Assembly: GCF_002954665.1 (NCBI RefSeq)
Contig: NZ_MSCM01000001.1
Coordinates: forward strand, 883,786 to 947,785
DNA length: 64,000 nucleotides
Direction: 5' to 3'
Origin: Polaribacter glomeratus
Lineage (GTDB): Bacteria; Bacteroidota; Bacteroidia; Flavobacteriales; Flavobacteriaceae
Below the pieces are notes generated by a model. It was not told where the DNA came from, ran no database searches, and saw only the letters and a program-made list of their open reading frames with translations. Position numbers and translations under genes: made by a program. Position 1 is the stretch's first letter. Each line of letters begins with the position of its first letter. This document shows positions 55,028 to 64,000 of this stretch, piece after piece.

Positions 55028-57439
55028 ATGAAAACAAAAATACTTTTAATTGCATTTATGGGAATTATATCTTTAGCAAATTCTCAAACTTCAGACAATT
55101 TTGAGCCAAATGAGAGTTTTGCAACAAACTCCTCAATAAACTTATGTACAAATTACAATGCAACAATTGGACAAACTAACGATGTAGATTATTATTCAAC
55201 CAATGTTACAAATGGGCAAACACTAAATATTAATCTATTTCATGTTCCAAATAATTTAACTTTAAAAGTTACACTTTTTGACAGTTCTAATGTTGAAATT
55301 GTTAATTGGACAGGTTCTGGAAGTATTTCTCAAAATTACATACCAAATTCTACTTCTGTTATTTATATTAAAATTGAAGATACTTCAAGTAATTTTAATG
55401 TAGAAAAATACTTGTTTTATATAGGTAATTCTACTTGTACAGATACAGATGGTGATGGTTATCTAGATACTAATGACTGTGAACCAAATAATTCTTTTAT
55501 TTTTCCTGGAGCTTCAGAAATTTGTGATGGAATTGATAATAATTGTAATAGTGTTATTGATGAATCTGGCTATTTATTTTATGTAGATAATGATGGTGAT
55601 GGTTTTGGAGACAGCTTAATAGCTCAAGTTTCTGGTTGTAATTTAACTAATGGATATAGCACTATTGGGGGTGATTGTAATGATACAGATGCATCAACTT
55701 ATCCTGGAGCACCAGAAATAATTGGAGATAATATTGATAACGATTGTGATGGAAATACAGATGAAACAGAAACCTATGTGCCAGACGATAATTTTGAAAA
55801 CTATTTAGAAGCTCATGGAATGGGTAATGGTATTGCTAATGATAATTATGTAACTACTGCAAATATTAATACTGTAACCAATCTTAATGTAAATTCTCAA
55901 AATATTTCTGATTTAACAGGTATTGAAGGTTTTGTGGCTTTAGAAACTTTATTTTGTGGTAGTAACCAGTTAACGAGTATAGATGTTACTCAAAATACTT
56001 CTTTACAAATTTTATCTTGTAGTTTTAATCAGTTAGTGCTATTGGATGTTACAAATAATATTCAATTAAATGCTTTGCAATGTGTAGGTAATTTATTAAC
56101 TCATATAGATACATTTCAGAACCCTGCTTTAGAAATATTTATTTGTAGCCAAAATCAATTGACTTCATCGGGATTAAATTTTAGCCGGAATTTACTTTTA
56201 GAAACTTTAGCATGTAATAGTAATCAATTAGCAATCTTAAACCTTACGGCAAACACTAATTTACTTGTTTTGGATTGTAGTTATAATCAGATAAGAAGTC
56301 TAAATTTATCGCAACACTTCAATTTATCTAATTTGAACATAAGTTCAAATCTACTTACTTTTCTAAACGTAAAGAATACTAATAACACTAATTTTACACA
56401 ATTTAATGCTTCAAACAACCCAAATTTATTATGCATAGAAGTTGATAATACAACATATTCTTCTACAAACTGGACAAATATTGACCCAATAGCTAGTTTT
56501 AATACAAATTGTGCAAACCCAGAAACCTACGTTCCAGACAATGATTTTGAAAACTATCTAGAAGCCAATGGAATGGGTAATGGTATTGCAAATGATAATT
56601 ATGTTACAACTGGTAACATTGATACAGTTACTAATTTACAAGTTAGCAATTTAGGCATTGCTGATTTAACAGGTATTGAAGATTTTGTTGCTTTAATTCA
56701 ATTAGATTGTTCAAATAATTTGCTAACAAGTTTAGATGTTACCCAAAACACAGCCTTATTATCAATGGCTTGTCATTATAATCAATTAACAGCTTTAGAA
56801 GTTTCTTTTAATTTATCATTATACACTTTAGGTTGTTCTAATAATACTATTGCTATGATAGATTTATCTCAAAATATAGAACTAGAAACATTAGATATAA
56901 ATGATAATTCTCTTACTGCTTTAGATATTTTAGCAAATATTAACCTAACAGATTTGCAATTTAGTAATAATCAAATACCAATGATTGATGTAACTAATAA
57001 TACTCTATTAGTTAATTTAATCTGTTCAAATAATTTAATAACAGAATTAGATGTTACTGAAAACACATTATTATATCATTTAGATTTTGGAGACAACCAA
57101 ATTAATACTATTGATTTAAGGCAGAACACCGTTTTAGAAATTTTAATCGCTCAAACAAACTTAATTAGTGTTATAAATGTTTCTCAAAATGTATTATTAT
57201 CACAGTTTAATATTCAACAGAACGCAATTTCACTTTTAGATTTATCTACAAATATTAATTTATTAGAATTAAGTTGCGGAGAAAACTTATTAAGTACTCT
57301 TAACTTAACTAATAACCCATTACTACTTACTTTACTTTGTAATAATAACCAACTAACCGATCTTGATATTTTTAATAATAATGATTTATTAGTTCTGGGT
57401 TGTAACAACAACCAACTTACAAATATTGATATTTCTTAA
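55028..57439 (+). CDS. LRR T9SS protein, N-terminal part before an in-frame stop
   Basis: 803 residues. The signal peptide is KILLIAFMGIISLANSQ. Residues about 20-135 resemble a pre-peptidase C-terminal beta-domain; about 138-245 is a MopE-type metal-binding region (DGDGYLDTNDCEPN, ICDGIDNNCNSVIDE and similar). From about 250 on it is composed of leucine-rich repeats (LDVTQNTSLQ type). A module starting VPDDNFENYLEAHGMGNG appears twice here. The frame ends at TAA 57437-57439 inside an LRR, after TNIDIS, with no sorting signal. The same frame continues after the stop to a complete C-terminus at 59224, so this is probably one gene broken by a nonsense change. Confidence 0.85.
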   Translation: MKTKILLIAFMGIISLANSQTSDNFEPNESFATNSSINLCTNYNATIGQTNDVDYYSTNVTNGQTLNINLFHVPNNLTLKVTLFDSSNVEIVNWTGSGSISQNYIPNSTSVIYIKIEDTSSNFNVEKYLFYIGNSTCTDTDGDGYLDTNDCEPNNSFIFPGASEICDGIDNNCNSVIDESGYLFYVDNDGDGFGDSLIAQVSGCNLTNGYSTIGGDCNDTDASTYPGAPEIIGDNIDNDCDGNTDETETYVPDDNFENYLEAHGMGNGIANDNYVTTANINTVTNLNVNSQNISDLTGIEGFVALETLFCGSNQLTSIDVTQNTSLQILSCSFNQLVLLDVTNNIQLNALQCVGNLLTHIDTFQNPALEIFICSQNQLTSSGLNFSRNLLLETLACNSNQLAILNLTANTNLLVLDCSYNQIRSLNLSQHFNLSNLNISSNLLTFLNVKNTNNTNFTQFNASNNPNLLCIEVDNTTYSSTNWTNIDPIASFNTNCANPETYVPDNDFENYLEANGMGNGIANDNYVTTGNIDTVTNLQVSNLGIADLTGIEDFVALIQLDCSNNLLTSLDVTQNTALLSMACHYNQLTALEVSFNLSLYTLGCSNNTIAMIDLSQNIELETLDINDNSLTALDILANINLTDLQFSNNQIPMIDVTNNTLLVNLICSNNLITELDVTENTLLYHLDFGDNQINTIDLRQNTVLEILIAQTNLISVINVSQNVLLSQFNIQQNAISLLDLSTNINLLELSCGENLLSTLNLTNNPLLLTLLCNNNQLTDLDIFNNNDLLVLGCNNNQLTNIDIS

Positions 57440-57448
57440 AAACCAAAC

Positions 57449-59224
57449 TTGTATTATTTAAAAGTAGATGCTAATCAATTAGCATACCTTAACGTTAAAA
57501 ATGGTAATAATTCTAATTTTGTTTTATTTGAAGCACAAACCAACCCAAACTTAACTTGTATAGAAGTAGATAATATTGGGTACTCTACTTCTACTTGGAC
57601 AAACATTGATAGCACAAGTAGTTTTAATAATAATTGTAACATTACCTACGTGCCAGATAATAATTTTGAAAACTATTTAGAAACTCACGATGCAAATGGT
57701 AATATAGTAACTGTTGGTACAACAAATAGTATGGGTAATGGAATTGCAAATGATGATTATGTAACTACTACAAGTATTAATACAGTAACAATATTATTAG
57801 TAAATAGTGTGTCGATTTCAGACATAACAGGTATTGAAGATTTTGTAGCTTTAACTACATTAGACTGTAGTGATAATAATTTAACAAACTTAAATGTTAG
57901 CCAAAATACATTGCTAATAGGTTTAGCTTGTCAAGAAAATCAAATAACTAGTTTAGATGTAACTCAAAACACAAATTTAATAGATTTGTTTTGTTTTGAT
58001 AATGCACTAACAACTTTAGATATCAGACAGAATCTATTACTTTCTAAATTTTACTGTAATGATAATGCTTTAACTAATATACAAATAGCATCAAATACTT
58101 CTTTAACACAGCTATATTGTCATAATAATGTTTTGACAACTTTGGATGTATCACAAAGTGCTATTTTAAGTGTATTATATTGCAATAATAATGCTATTTC
58201 AAGCATAAATGTGAGCTCAAACTCGGTTCTTAATCGATTGTTTTGCACAAATAATGCACTGACAAGTTTAAATGCTAAAAATGGTAACAATATAAACTTT
58301 TTACAGTTTGATGCAAGAACAAACCCAAACCTAGTTTGTATAGAGGTTGATGATGCAGCTTGGAGTACAAATAATTGGACAAATATAGATAGTATAAGTA
58401 ACTTTAGTACAAACTGTAATGCCTTTGGTTTAACCGACGTTCCAGACGATAATTTTGAAGCCTATTTAGAAGCTAATGGAATGGGAAATGGTATCGCTAA
58501 TGATAACTACGTAACCACAGCAAATATTAGTACAGTAACTAATTTAAATGTATCTAATTTAAGTATTTTAGATTTAACAGGTATTGGAGGTTTTAGTGCC
58601 TTAACACATTTAAATTGTTCTAACAATTTATTAATTAGTTTAGATCTTAGGCAAAATATAGCTTTAACAGTTCTTCAATGTAACAACAACGCTTTAACAA
58701 GTATTCTGTTAAAATCAAGTTCAAAGAGCAATCAATCTAATGGTTTAGATCTTTCACAAAATTCTTCTTTAGTTGAATTGGATTGTTCAAGTAATCAATT
58801 AACCTATTTAAACGTTAAAAACGGAAATAACACAAGTTTCACAGAATTTAATGCTACAAACAACCCTAATTTAACTTGTGTAGAAGTCGATGATGTAGCT
58901 TGGAGTGTTGCAAACTGGACAAATATTGATGCTACCACAACTTTTGTGAGCAATCAAACAGAATGTAGCACTTTAAGTACAGATACCTTGAACTCTCTAA
59001 AGTTTGAATTATACCCAAACCCAACAAGCGGAAAAATAACAATTGAGGTTCTTGAAAAAGCTGAATTGAAAATTTATTCAGTTCTTGGAAAAGAAATTAA
59101 AAGACTTTATCTAAATAATGGTAAAAATGAAATTAACAATTTAAATTTAGCAAAAGGGATTTATTTATTTAAAGTAGTTACTAAAGAAAAAACTTCCACT
59201 AAAAAAGTTATTGTAAACAAATAA
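57449..59224 (+). pseudogene. LRR T9SS protein, C-terminal part after the in-frame stop
   Basis: The same reading frame as 55028-57439 continues for another 595 codons after the stop. It carries further leucine-rich repeats, two more copies of the VPDxNFExYLE module, and a T9SS type A sorting domain at the end (LKFELYPNPTSGKITIEVLE through FKVVTKEKTSTKKVIVNK). It has no ribosome-binding context or signal peptide of its own, so separate translation is unlikely. With the upstream part it would form one protein of about 1398 residues. The stop lies where repeats have Gln (DVTQN, LSQN), so CAA to TAA is the simplest change. Confidence 0.8.
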
Positions 59225-59261
59225 TATATTTGAAAAAGAAAAAGTGGGGGATTTTAATTTT

Positions 59262-59298
59262 AAAACTCCATATCTGTTAAAAATGATATGGAGTTTTT
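59262..59298 (+). terminator. Terminator after the LRR gene, copy 2 of the ACTCCATATC family
   Basis: AAAACTCCATATC pairs with GATATGGAGTTTT, followed by T. It ends the transcript of the LRR gene, and its surroundings are duplicated at 59416-59487. Confidence 0.9.
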
Positions 59299-59320
59299 CA
59301 TTACTTAAATCAAAAGCAAC

Positions 59321-59388
59321 TTTGCTTTAATGAAACTTGCCTTTCAATTAATAACAACTTGTAGTAGCTTTAATTATTGCTACTTTTA
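59321..59388 (+). promoter_or_regulatory. LytTR-type promoter of the kinase-regulator pair
   Basis: Repeats TTTGCTTTAATG at 59321-59332 and TTTCAATTAATA at 59342-59353 are 21 bp apart, TTG is at 59359 (17 bp after the second starts), and TACTTTTA at 59381-59388 follows after 19 bp. The layout matches 46222 and 54929, although the base match is weaker. It would make the pair self-regulated. Confidence 0.7.
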
Positions 59389-59415
59389 TTAAGGAAACTA
59401 CTATTCTAGAATCGT

Positions 59416-59487
59416 ATATTTGAAAAAGAAAAACAGCTATTGAAATCATTAAAACTCCATATTACATTATATTTCATATTGATATGG
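59416..59487 (+). repeat. Duplicated terminator region containing the kinase start
   Basis: ATATTTGAAAAAGAAAAA followed by AAAACTCCATAT and ATATGGAGTTTTTC occurs here and at 59226-59297, 190 bp apart. In this copy the hairpin arms lie at about 59451-59487, inside the first codons of the kinase gene. Confidence 0.75.
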
Positions 59488-62304
59488 AGTTTTTCTTTTG
59501 CCCAACAATATACAAACTACACTACCAAAGACGGTTTACCAACAAATCTTATTTACAAAATTACACAAGATGCTAAAGGTTTTATTTGGTTTCTTACAGA
59601 TAAAGGACTTGTAAAATATAACGGAAATACCATGAAAACGTTTACCACTAAAAATGGTTTGTCTACAAATGATATTTGGGAGTTACTGCCAACACCAGAT
59701 GGAAAAGTATGGTATATTTCTAAATCTTCTAAACTAGGTTATATAGAAAATGACAGCGTTCATGCTTTTGAAAATGAAAATAAAAATGAAATATTAAATC
59801 CTGTTTATAGTAGTCAAGTTAATAATAAAATTATTTTAACAAGCTCAAACACTTCTCATTTATTAGAAAAAGGAAAGTGGAAATTAATTTCAAAAAATAC
59901 AATAAATAATATAGATTATCAGGTATTCTATTATATAGAACATTCTACTATTAGTGCATTAGAAGTAACTTTTAATTCACTTAATATGGTTTATAAAGAC
60001 AAAAAAAAGAAAAGTATTAAAAATGTGCATTACATTAAAAAGGGAATGCAAGTGCGAGGACAAATTAATGATAGTTTATTTTATTGGTCTGGAGCCAAAG
60101 ACTATGTAATTTTGAATTTAAATACGGCTAAAATTTACAAACGTAATTTTAAAGATGAAATAGACATAGATAAATCGCAACATACTAGAATTAATAGCAT
60201 AAACAATCAAATTCAAATTACTGGTAGAGGTTTTGTTGGTTTCATAGATCCAAATTATCATATAAAAAATACAGTTTACATTCCACCAAATTTAGACGCT
60301 CATTTTGCAATGATAGACAAAAATGAATCAGTTTGGATAGCCAGTTTTAATAATGGTGTTTATCAACTTTCTAAATCAAAAAAACAGATTAAATATTCCT
60401 TTGAAAAGGAAAAAATTCTCAAAACAAATACTACAAATAATAAAATTATAGCCAATATATATAAAAAAGGATTTTATAAATACAATAGTAATAAAAAAAT
60501 ATTTGAACCATTTATTAACGAGGTAGATTATATATATAACGCGACTTACATAGATTCTTTAGATTTAGAATTCTACACCTCTAAAACTAAAATTTTTCAA
60601 AAAAAATTAGGGAAAATTAAAGTTTTTGACAATACTACAAGTTTAAATTTCAATAATGATGTTGCAAAAAAACTAATATTTTTTGATTCTTACTTATATG
60701 GTAGTTTCTCCTTTGGATTAAACAAAATTAATCCATATGATTTACAAATTAAAAAGCTGTATTATCAACATGGAATAACGGACTTATTGGTTCATAACAA
60801 TAACTTTTTAATTGCCACAAATAACGGTTTAAAACAATTTAAAAATGAAATAATTAGTGATGTTGTATTTAAAAACACCCTATTTAACAAGTCAATTTTA
60901 AGTATGAATAAAATTTCAGATACTCAAATATTGATAAATACTGATGGTTTTGGCTCATTTTTAACCAACTTAGAAGAGATTTATCAATTAAAAAATTCTG
61001 AATATTTAATTGTTAATAATGCGTATGTAGAAAACACTAATTTATGGCTGGCAACAAATTCTGGAGTTTTAAAATATACTAAAGAAAACAATACTTATCA
61101 ATTTATTAAAACAATTACAAAAGCAAATGGTTTACCTTCAAATCAAATTAATGATGTTATTATAGCTAACAATGATTTAATTGTAAGTACAAACAACGGA
61201 ATTGCCATATTGCCGAAAAACCAAGAAAGCAACTCACAATTGTTAGATATTTATATAGAAAAAGCAATCTATAATAATCATATTTTAAAAAAAGATTTTA
61301 ATTCATTTAAATATCAAGAAAACAATAATATTAATTTTACTGTTTCACAAATCAATTATTCTGAAAACAATACCAATTTCTTGTATAATTATAAGTTAGA
61401 ACCAATTCAAAATAATTGGGTTCCGACTGAAACCAATCAAATTAATTTTAATGATTTAGAACCAAATACATATATATTTAGTATTAAGGCTGATAATTTT
61501 GAAAAGAAAATTGAATTTACAATTTTGCCTTTATGGTATCAAACAATTATTTTTAAGGCTACACTCCTACTCTTTTTTCTCATCCTTTTAGTGTTAACTT
61601 ATAAATTGAATAAAAAAAGAATAGAAAAGAATGCGAATCAGAAAGCCAATCAACTTCAAAAATTAGCAGAAAATGAATTGTATGCATTACGTTCTCAAAT
61701 GAACCCTCATTTTGTTTTTAACTCCTTAAATTCAATACAATATTACATTGCAAATAATGAAATTGAAGTTTCAGAAAAATATCTTGTAAAGTTTTCACAA
61801 CTTATAAGAATGTTTTTAAGTTTTTCATCAGAAAAAAACATTTCATTAAAAGAAGAAATAAAATTATTATCTAATTATTTAGAAATAGAAACAATGCGTT
61901 TTGGAAAAGGTTTGCAAAGTGAGATTTATCTCGATGAAAGACTAAAGTTAACAACATTAATTCCTTCTATGCTTTTACAGCCCATTGTAGAAAATGCTGT
62001 AAATCATGGTGTTTTTCATAATAATAAAAAAGGAACAATAAAATTAGCTTTTAATTATATTGATAAAAAGACATTTAAAGTTTTAATTGAAGATGATGGC
62101 GTTGGCTTTAAAAGATCTAAAGAAATTAAATTACAATCAATTAAAAAACACTCCTCAAGATCTACACAAATACTAACAGATAGAATTGAATTACTAAATG
62201 CTTCAAAAGAATGGCTGATTACTCATAAAATAATAGATTTATCTAATTCTGATGCTACAAAAAGCGGAACAAAAGTAATACTAACATTAAAAAAACGACT
62301 ATGA
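59440..62304 (+). CDS. Beta-propeller sensor histidine kinase (LytS/PF06580 type)
   Basis: A 954-residue hybrid-topology sensor. A signal peptide (LKLHITLYFILIWSFSFAQ) precedes two-component regulator propeller repeats (YTNYTTKDGLPTNLIYKITQ, with later NGLSTNDIWELL and ANGLPSNQINDVI) and a Y_Y_Y-type domain (about 615-700). A transmembrane helix follows (about 708-728), then the PF06580 kinase with His about 757 (RSQMNPHFVFNSLNS), the N-box VENAVNHG and the HATPase core DDGVGFKRS. The start is TTG 59440; there is no upstream in-frame ATG before a stop. It overlaps the regulator gene by 4 bp. The propeller probably senses an extracellular polymer or surface state. Confidence 0.92.
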   Translation: MKSLKLHITLYFILIWSFSFAQQYTNYTTKDGLPTNLIYKITQDAKGFIWFLTDKGLVKYNGNTMKTFTTKNGLSTNDIWELLPTPDGKVWYISKSSKLGYIENDSVHAFENENKNEILNPVYSSQVNNKIILTSSNTSHLLEKGKWKLISKNTINNIDYQVFYYIEHSTISALEVTFNSLNMVYKDKKKKSIKNVHYIKKGMQVRGQINDSLFYWSGAKDYVILNLNTAKIYKRNFKDEIDIDKSQHTRINSINNQIQITGRGFVGFIDPNYHIKNTVYIPPNLDAHFAMIDKNESVWIASFNNGVYQLSKSKKQIKYSFEKEKILKTNTTNNKIIANIYKKGFYKYNSNKKIFEPFINEVDYIYNATYIDSLDLEFYTSKTKIFQKKLGKIKVFDNTTSLNFNNDVAKKLIFFDSYLYGSFSFGLNKINPYDLQIKKLYYQHGITDLLVHNNNFLIATNNGLKQFKNEIISDVVFKNTLFNKSILSMNKISDTQILINTDGFGSFLTNLEEIYQLKNSEYLIVNNAYVENTNLWLATNSGVLKYTKENNTYQFIKTITKANGLPSNQINDVIIANNDLIVSTNNGIAILPKNQESNSQLLDIYIEKAIYNNHILKKDFNSFKYQENNNINFTVSQINYSENNTNFLYNYKLEPIQNNWVPTETNQINFNDLEPNTYIFSIKADNFEKKIEFTILPLWYQTIIFKATLLLFFLILLVLTYKLNKKRIEKNANQKANQLQKLAENELYALRSQMNPHFVFNSLNSIQYYIANNEIEVSEKYLVKFSQLIRMFLSFSSEKNISLKEEIKLLSNYLEIETMRFGKGLQSEIYLDERLKLTTLIPSMLLQPIVENAVNHGVFHNNKKGTIKLAFNYIDKKTFKVLIEDDGVGFKRSKEIKLQSIKKHSSRSTQILTDRIELLNASKEWLITHKIIDLSNSDATKSGTKVILTLKKRL

Positions 62305-63038
62305 TAAAAGCAATATTAGTAGATGATGAAGAAAATGCTTTAAAAATCTTAGAATTAAAAATTAAGTTATTTTTTAAAGACATAGAAATTGTTCGCACTT
62401 TCCAAAATCCTAAAGAAGCAATTCCTTTTATAAATAATACTACAATCGATTTACTTTTTATAGATGTAGAAATGCCAGTTTATAGTGGTTTTGATGTTTT
62501 ATCACAGCTAGAAAAGCCAGATTTTGAAATTATTTTTGTAACCGCCTATAATAAGTATGCTATTGAAGCTTTTAAAAATTGCGCAATTGGTTATATTTTA
62601 AAACCGATAGATAATGATGAGCTTAAAAGTACCATAGAAAATGCTATAATTAGTGTAAACCAAAAAAATAACTTTACTAAAAATAATGCTTTACTAGAAT
62701 TGCTCATAGAAAAGAATACGATTGTAAATAAGTTAATTATACCCACAAATAAAGGAATGTCTTTTATTCATTTCGATAAAATTATACATATTGAAGGTTA
62801 TGATGGTTATACTAAAATTCATTTAACAGATGACATTGAAATTGTAAGCTCTTATAATATTGGTAAATATGAAAAAATGTTGAATGATGATTTTTATAAA
62901 TGTCATAAATCTCATATTATAAACTTAAAAAAAGTGAGCGCTTTTGAAAATGAAGGATATATTCTCTTAGAAGGCGAAAAAAGAGTGCCAGTTTCTAAAA
63001 CTAAACGAAAAGAATTTATAAATTTGTGTTCACATTAA
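62301..63038 (+). CDS. LytTR-family response regulator
   Basis: A 245-residue response regulator. Receiver domain: VDDEE acidic pair, phosphorylated Asp55 (LLFIDVEMP), Thr in IFVTAYNK, Lys in YILKPIDN. LytTR DNA-binding domain from about 140: IIHIEGYDGYTKIHL and KCHKSHIINLKKVSAF. The start overlaps the kinase stop (ATGA). LytTR domains bind paired ~9-bp direct repeats spaced 21 bp apart, exactly the spacing found upstream of its own operon and of the two giant surface-protein genes, so it is their probable activator. Confidence 0.93.
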   Translation: MIKAILVDDEENALKILELKIKLFFKDIEIVRTFQNPKEAIPFINNTTIDLLFIDVEMPVYSGFDVLSQLEKPDFEIIFVTAYNKYAIEAFKNCAIGYILKPIDNDELKSTIENAIISVNQKNNFTKNNALLELLIEKNTIVNKLIIPTNKGMSFIHFDKIIHIEGYDGYTKIHLTDDIEIVSSYNIGKYEKMLNDDFYKCHKSHIINLKKVSAFENEGYILLEGEKRVPVSKTKRKEFINLCSH

Positions 63039-63050
63039 AATCCATTCTTC

Positions 63051-64000
63051 TTGAGTAAAAATATTTCAGACAAAACATTACAAGATTTAGAGTTTTCAAC
63101 GGTTTTACTGCACGTTTCACAATTTTGTTTAACTGGCTTAGGAAAAGAAAAAGTTTTAGAGATAAAACCAATTCACAATAAAAAGGAGTTAATTAAAGAA
63201 CTTTTTTTAGTTGATGAATATTTGACTTCTTTTACAAGTGAAAACAGAATACCTAATCATAATTTTGATAACATTATAGAAAGTGTAAAACGGTTAGCTA
63301 TAGAAAATAGTTTTATAGAAACGGAAGCCTTTTTAAAAATAGCAACTACTTCACTTACTGTAAATGAGTTGATTAAATTTTTTAGAAAGTTTCAAATTCA
63401 GTTTCCTACTTTTTACAAACTCTCTAATGAAATTGAATTCACTACTTATATAGATGATGAAATTAAAAAAATTATTGATATTTCTGGTGATGTAAAAAAT
63501 AATGCGTCATCTGTTTTAAAGCAAGTTCGAAGAGATATTAACAACGTTCGCGGAAAAATTGGCGCAAGTTTTACAAATGCTTTGTCCAAGTCTATTTCTG
63601 CAGGATATTTAGATGATATTAAAGAAACTGTGGTTGATAACCAAAGAGTTTTAGCAGTTTCTGCAATGCATAGAAGAAAAGTTGCCGGTAGTTTACTCGG
63701 TGCTTCAAAGTCTGGTAATATCGTTTATATTGCTCCCGAAGCTACATTAGCTTACAGCAGAGAATATCAAAATTTAATATATGAGGAAAAGCAAGAAATT
63801 GTAAAAATTTTACGTGCTTTGGCAAATACTATTCGCCCTTTTGTATCTTTATTAAGAGAATATGTTACTTTTTTAATTCATGCGGATGCTATTGGTGCAA
63901 AAGGAAAGTATGCACAAGAAATGAATGCAATTTTGCCAAAAATATCTAAAGAGAAAAGGATATTTTTTAAGAATGCCTACCATCCCATTTTATGGAAAAA
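63051..64000 (+). CDS. mutS2: Endonuclease MutS2, N-terminal part (cut by window end)
   Basis: An incomplete frame begins at TTG 63051 and runs off the window after about 316 codons. The protein starts LSKNISDKTLQDLEFSTVLL, typical of MutS2, and shows lever/clamp-domain segments such as RRDINNVRGKIGASFTNALS and ATLAYSREYQNLIYEEKQEI. MutS2 proteins act in rescuing stalled ribosomes or in suppressing recombination. The ATPase and Smr domains would lie beyond the window. Confidence 0.85.
   Translation, partial: MSKNISDKTLQDLEFSTVLLHVSQFCLTGLGKEKVLEIKPIHNKKELIKELFLVDEYLTSFTSENRIPNHNFDNIIESVKRLAIENSFIETEAFLKIATTSLTVNELIKFFRKFQIQFPTFYKLSNEIEFTTYIDDEIKKIIDISGDVKNNASSVLKQVRRDINNVRGKIGASFTNALSKSISAGYLDDIKETVVDNQRVLAVSAMHRRKVAGSLLGASKSGNIVYIAPEATLAYSREYQNLIYEEKQEIVKILRALANTIRPFVSLLREYVTFLIHADAIGAKGKYAQEMNAILPKISKEKRIFFKNAYHPILWK

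Overview
The window is AT-rich chromosomal DNA of a marine-type flavobacterium (Bacteroidota, Flavobacteriaceae; Polaribacter or Tenacibaculum-like, genus not provable from sequence alone). Support comes from type IX secretion (T9SS) type A C-terminal sorting domains, promoters of the Bacteroidota form TTG-N19-TAnnTTTG, an HU/HIG-type DNA-binding protein, many families restricted to Flavobacteriia (DUF6090, DUF6048, DUF6452, DUF5362) and a likely sulfonolipid gene pair. No rRNA, tRNA, CRISPR array, transposase or integrase gene was recognised.

Layout. 1-3185: an Lrp/AsnC regulator convergent with a homoserine dehydrogenase / aldehyde dehydrogenase pair. 3186-4642: a gene-free stretch of decayed repeats. 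4643-10953: a leftward operon encoding a TolC-MacA-MacB type efflux system and its own LytS/LytR-type two-component system. 11422-18010: an accessory-looking region with a flavin-binding oxidase, a PH-domain protein, a ParDE toxin-antitoxin pair with a clear operator, an RloC/PrrC-like AAA ATPase and a TPR serine protease, separated by spacers rich in inverted repeats. 18825-23823: HU-like protein and the ybbP-ybbA / tesA cluster. 24116-26433: a PLP-dependent acyl transferase plus a cysteine-synthase-like enzyme, probably sulfonolipid (capnine) synthesis. 26635-46167: mostly housekeeping genes (oligopeptidase B, YbaB, AsmA-like, ornithine aminotransferase, cytochrome c, ECF sigma factor, RlmD, pterin dehydratase, SUI1, nucleoside phosphorylase, uracil-DNA glycosylase). 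63051-end: the start of mutS2.

The most striking part is 46222-63038. It holds a 1687-residue secreted protein (DUF11-like domains, thrombospondin type 3 calcium repeats, T9SS signal), a lipoprotein / Lgt-paralogue / lipoprotein trio, a CPBP membrane protease, a ~1400-residue leucine-rich-repeat T9SS protein interrupted by one in-frame stop, and a beta-propeller sensor kinase with a LytTR regulator. The first secreted-protein gene, the LRR gene and the kinase gene each have the same upstream architecture: two direct repeats exactly 21 bp apart, then TTG exactly 17 bp after the second repeat starts, then a 19-bp spacer and TAnnTTTA. This is the geometry expected for a LytTR-activated promoter. 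I read the block as a self-regulated surface-protein regulon. The start of the kinase gene also lies inside a duplicated copy of the terminator hairpin that follows the LRR gene.

Recurrent repeat families are visible: a 57-bp element at 1-57 and 4550-4605, a ~180-bp element at 3467-3654 and 11106-11272, paired hairpins with a common core at 3655 and 4168, a 22-bp tandem repeat next to the HU gene, and three 53-bp hairpin-bearing tandem units at 23840-23993.
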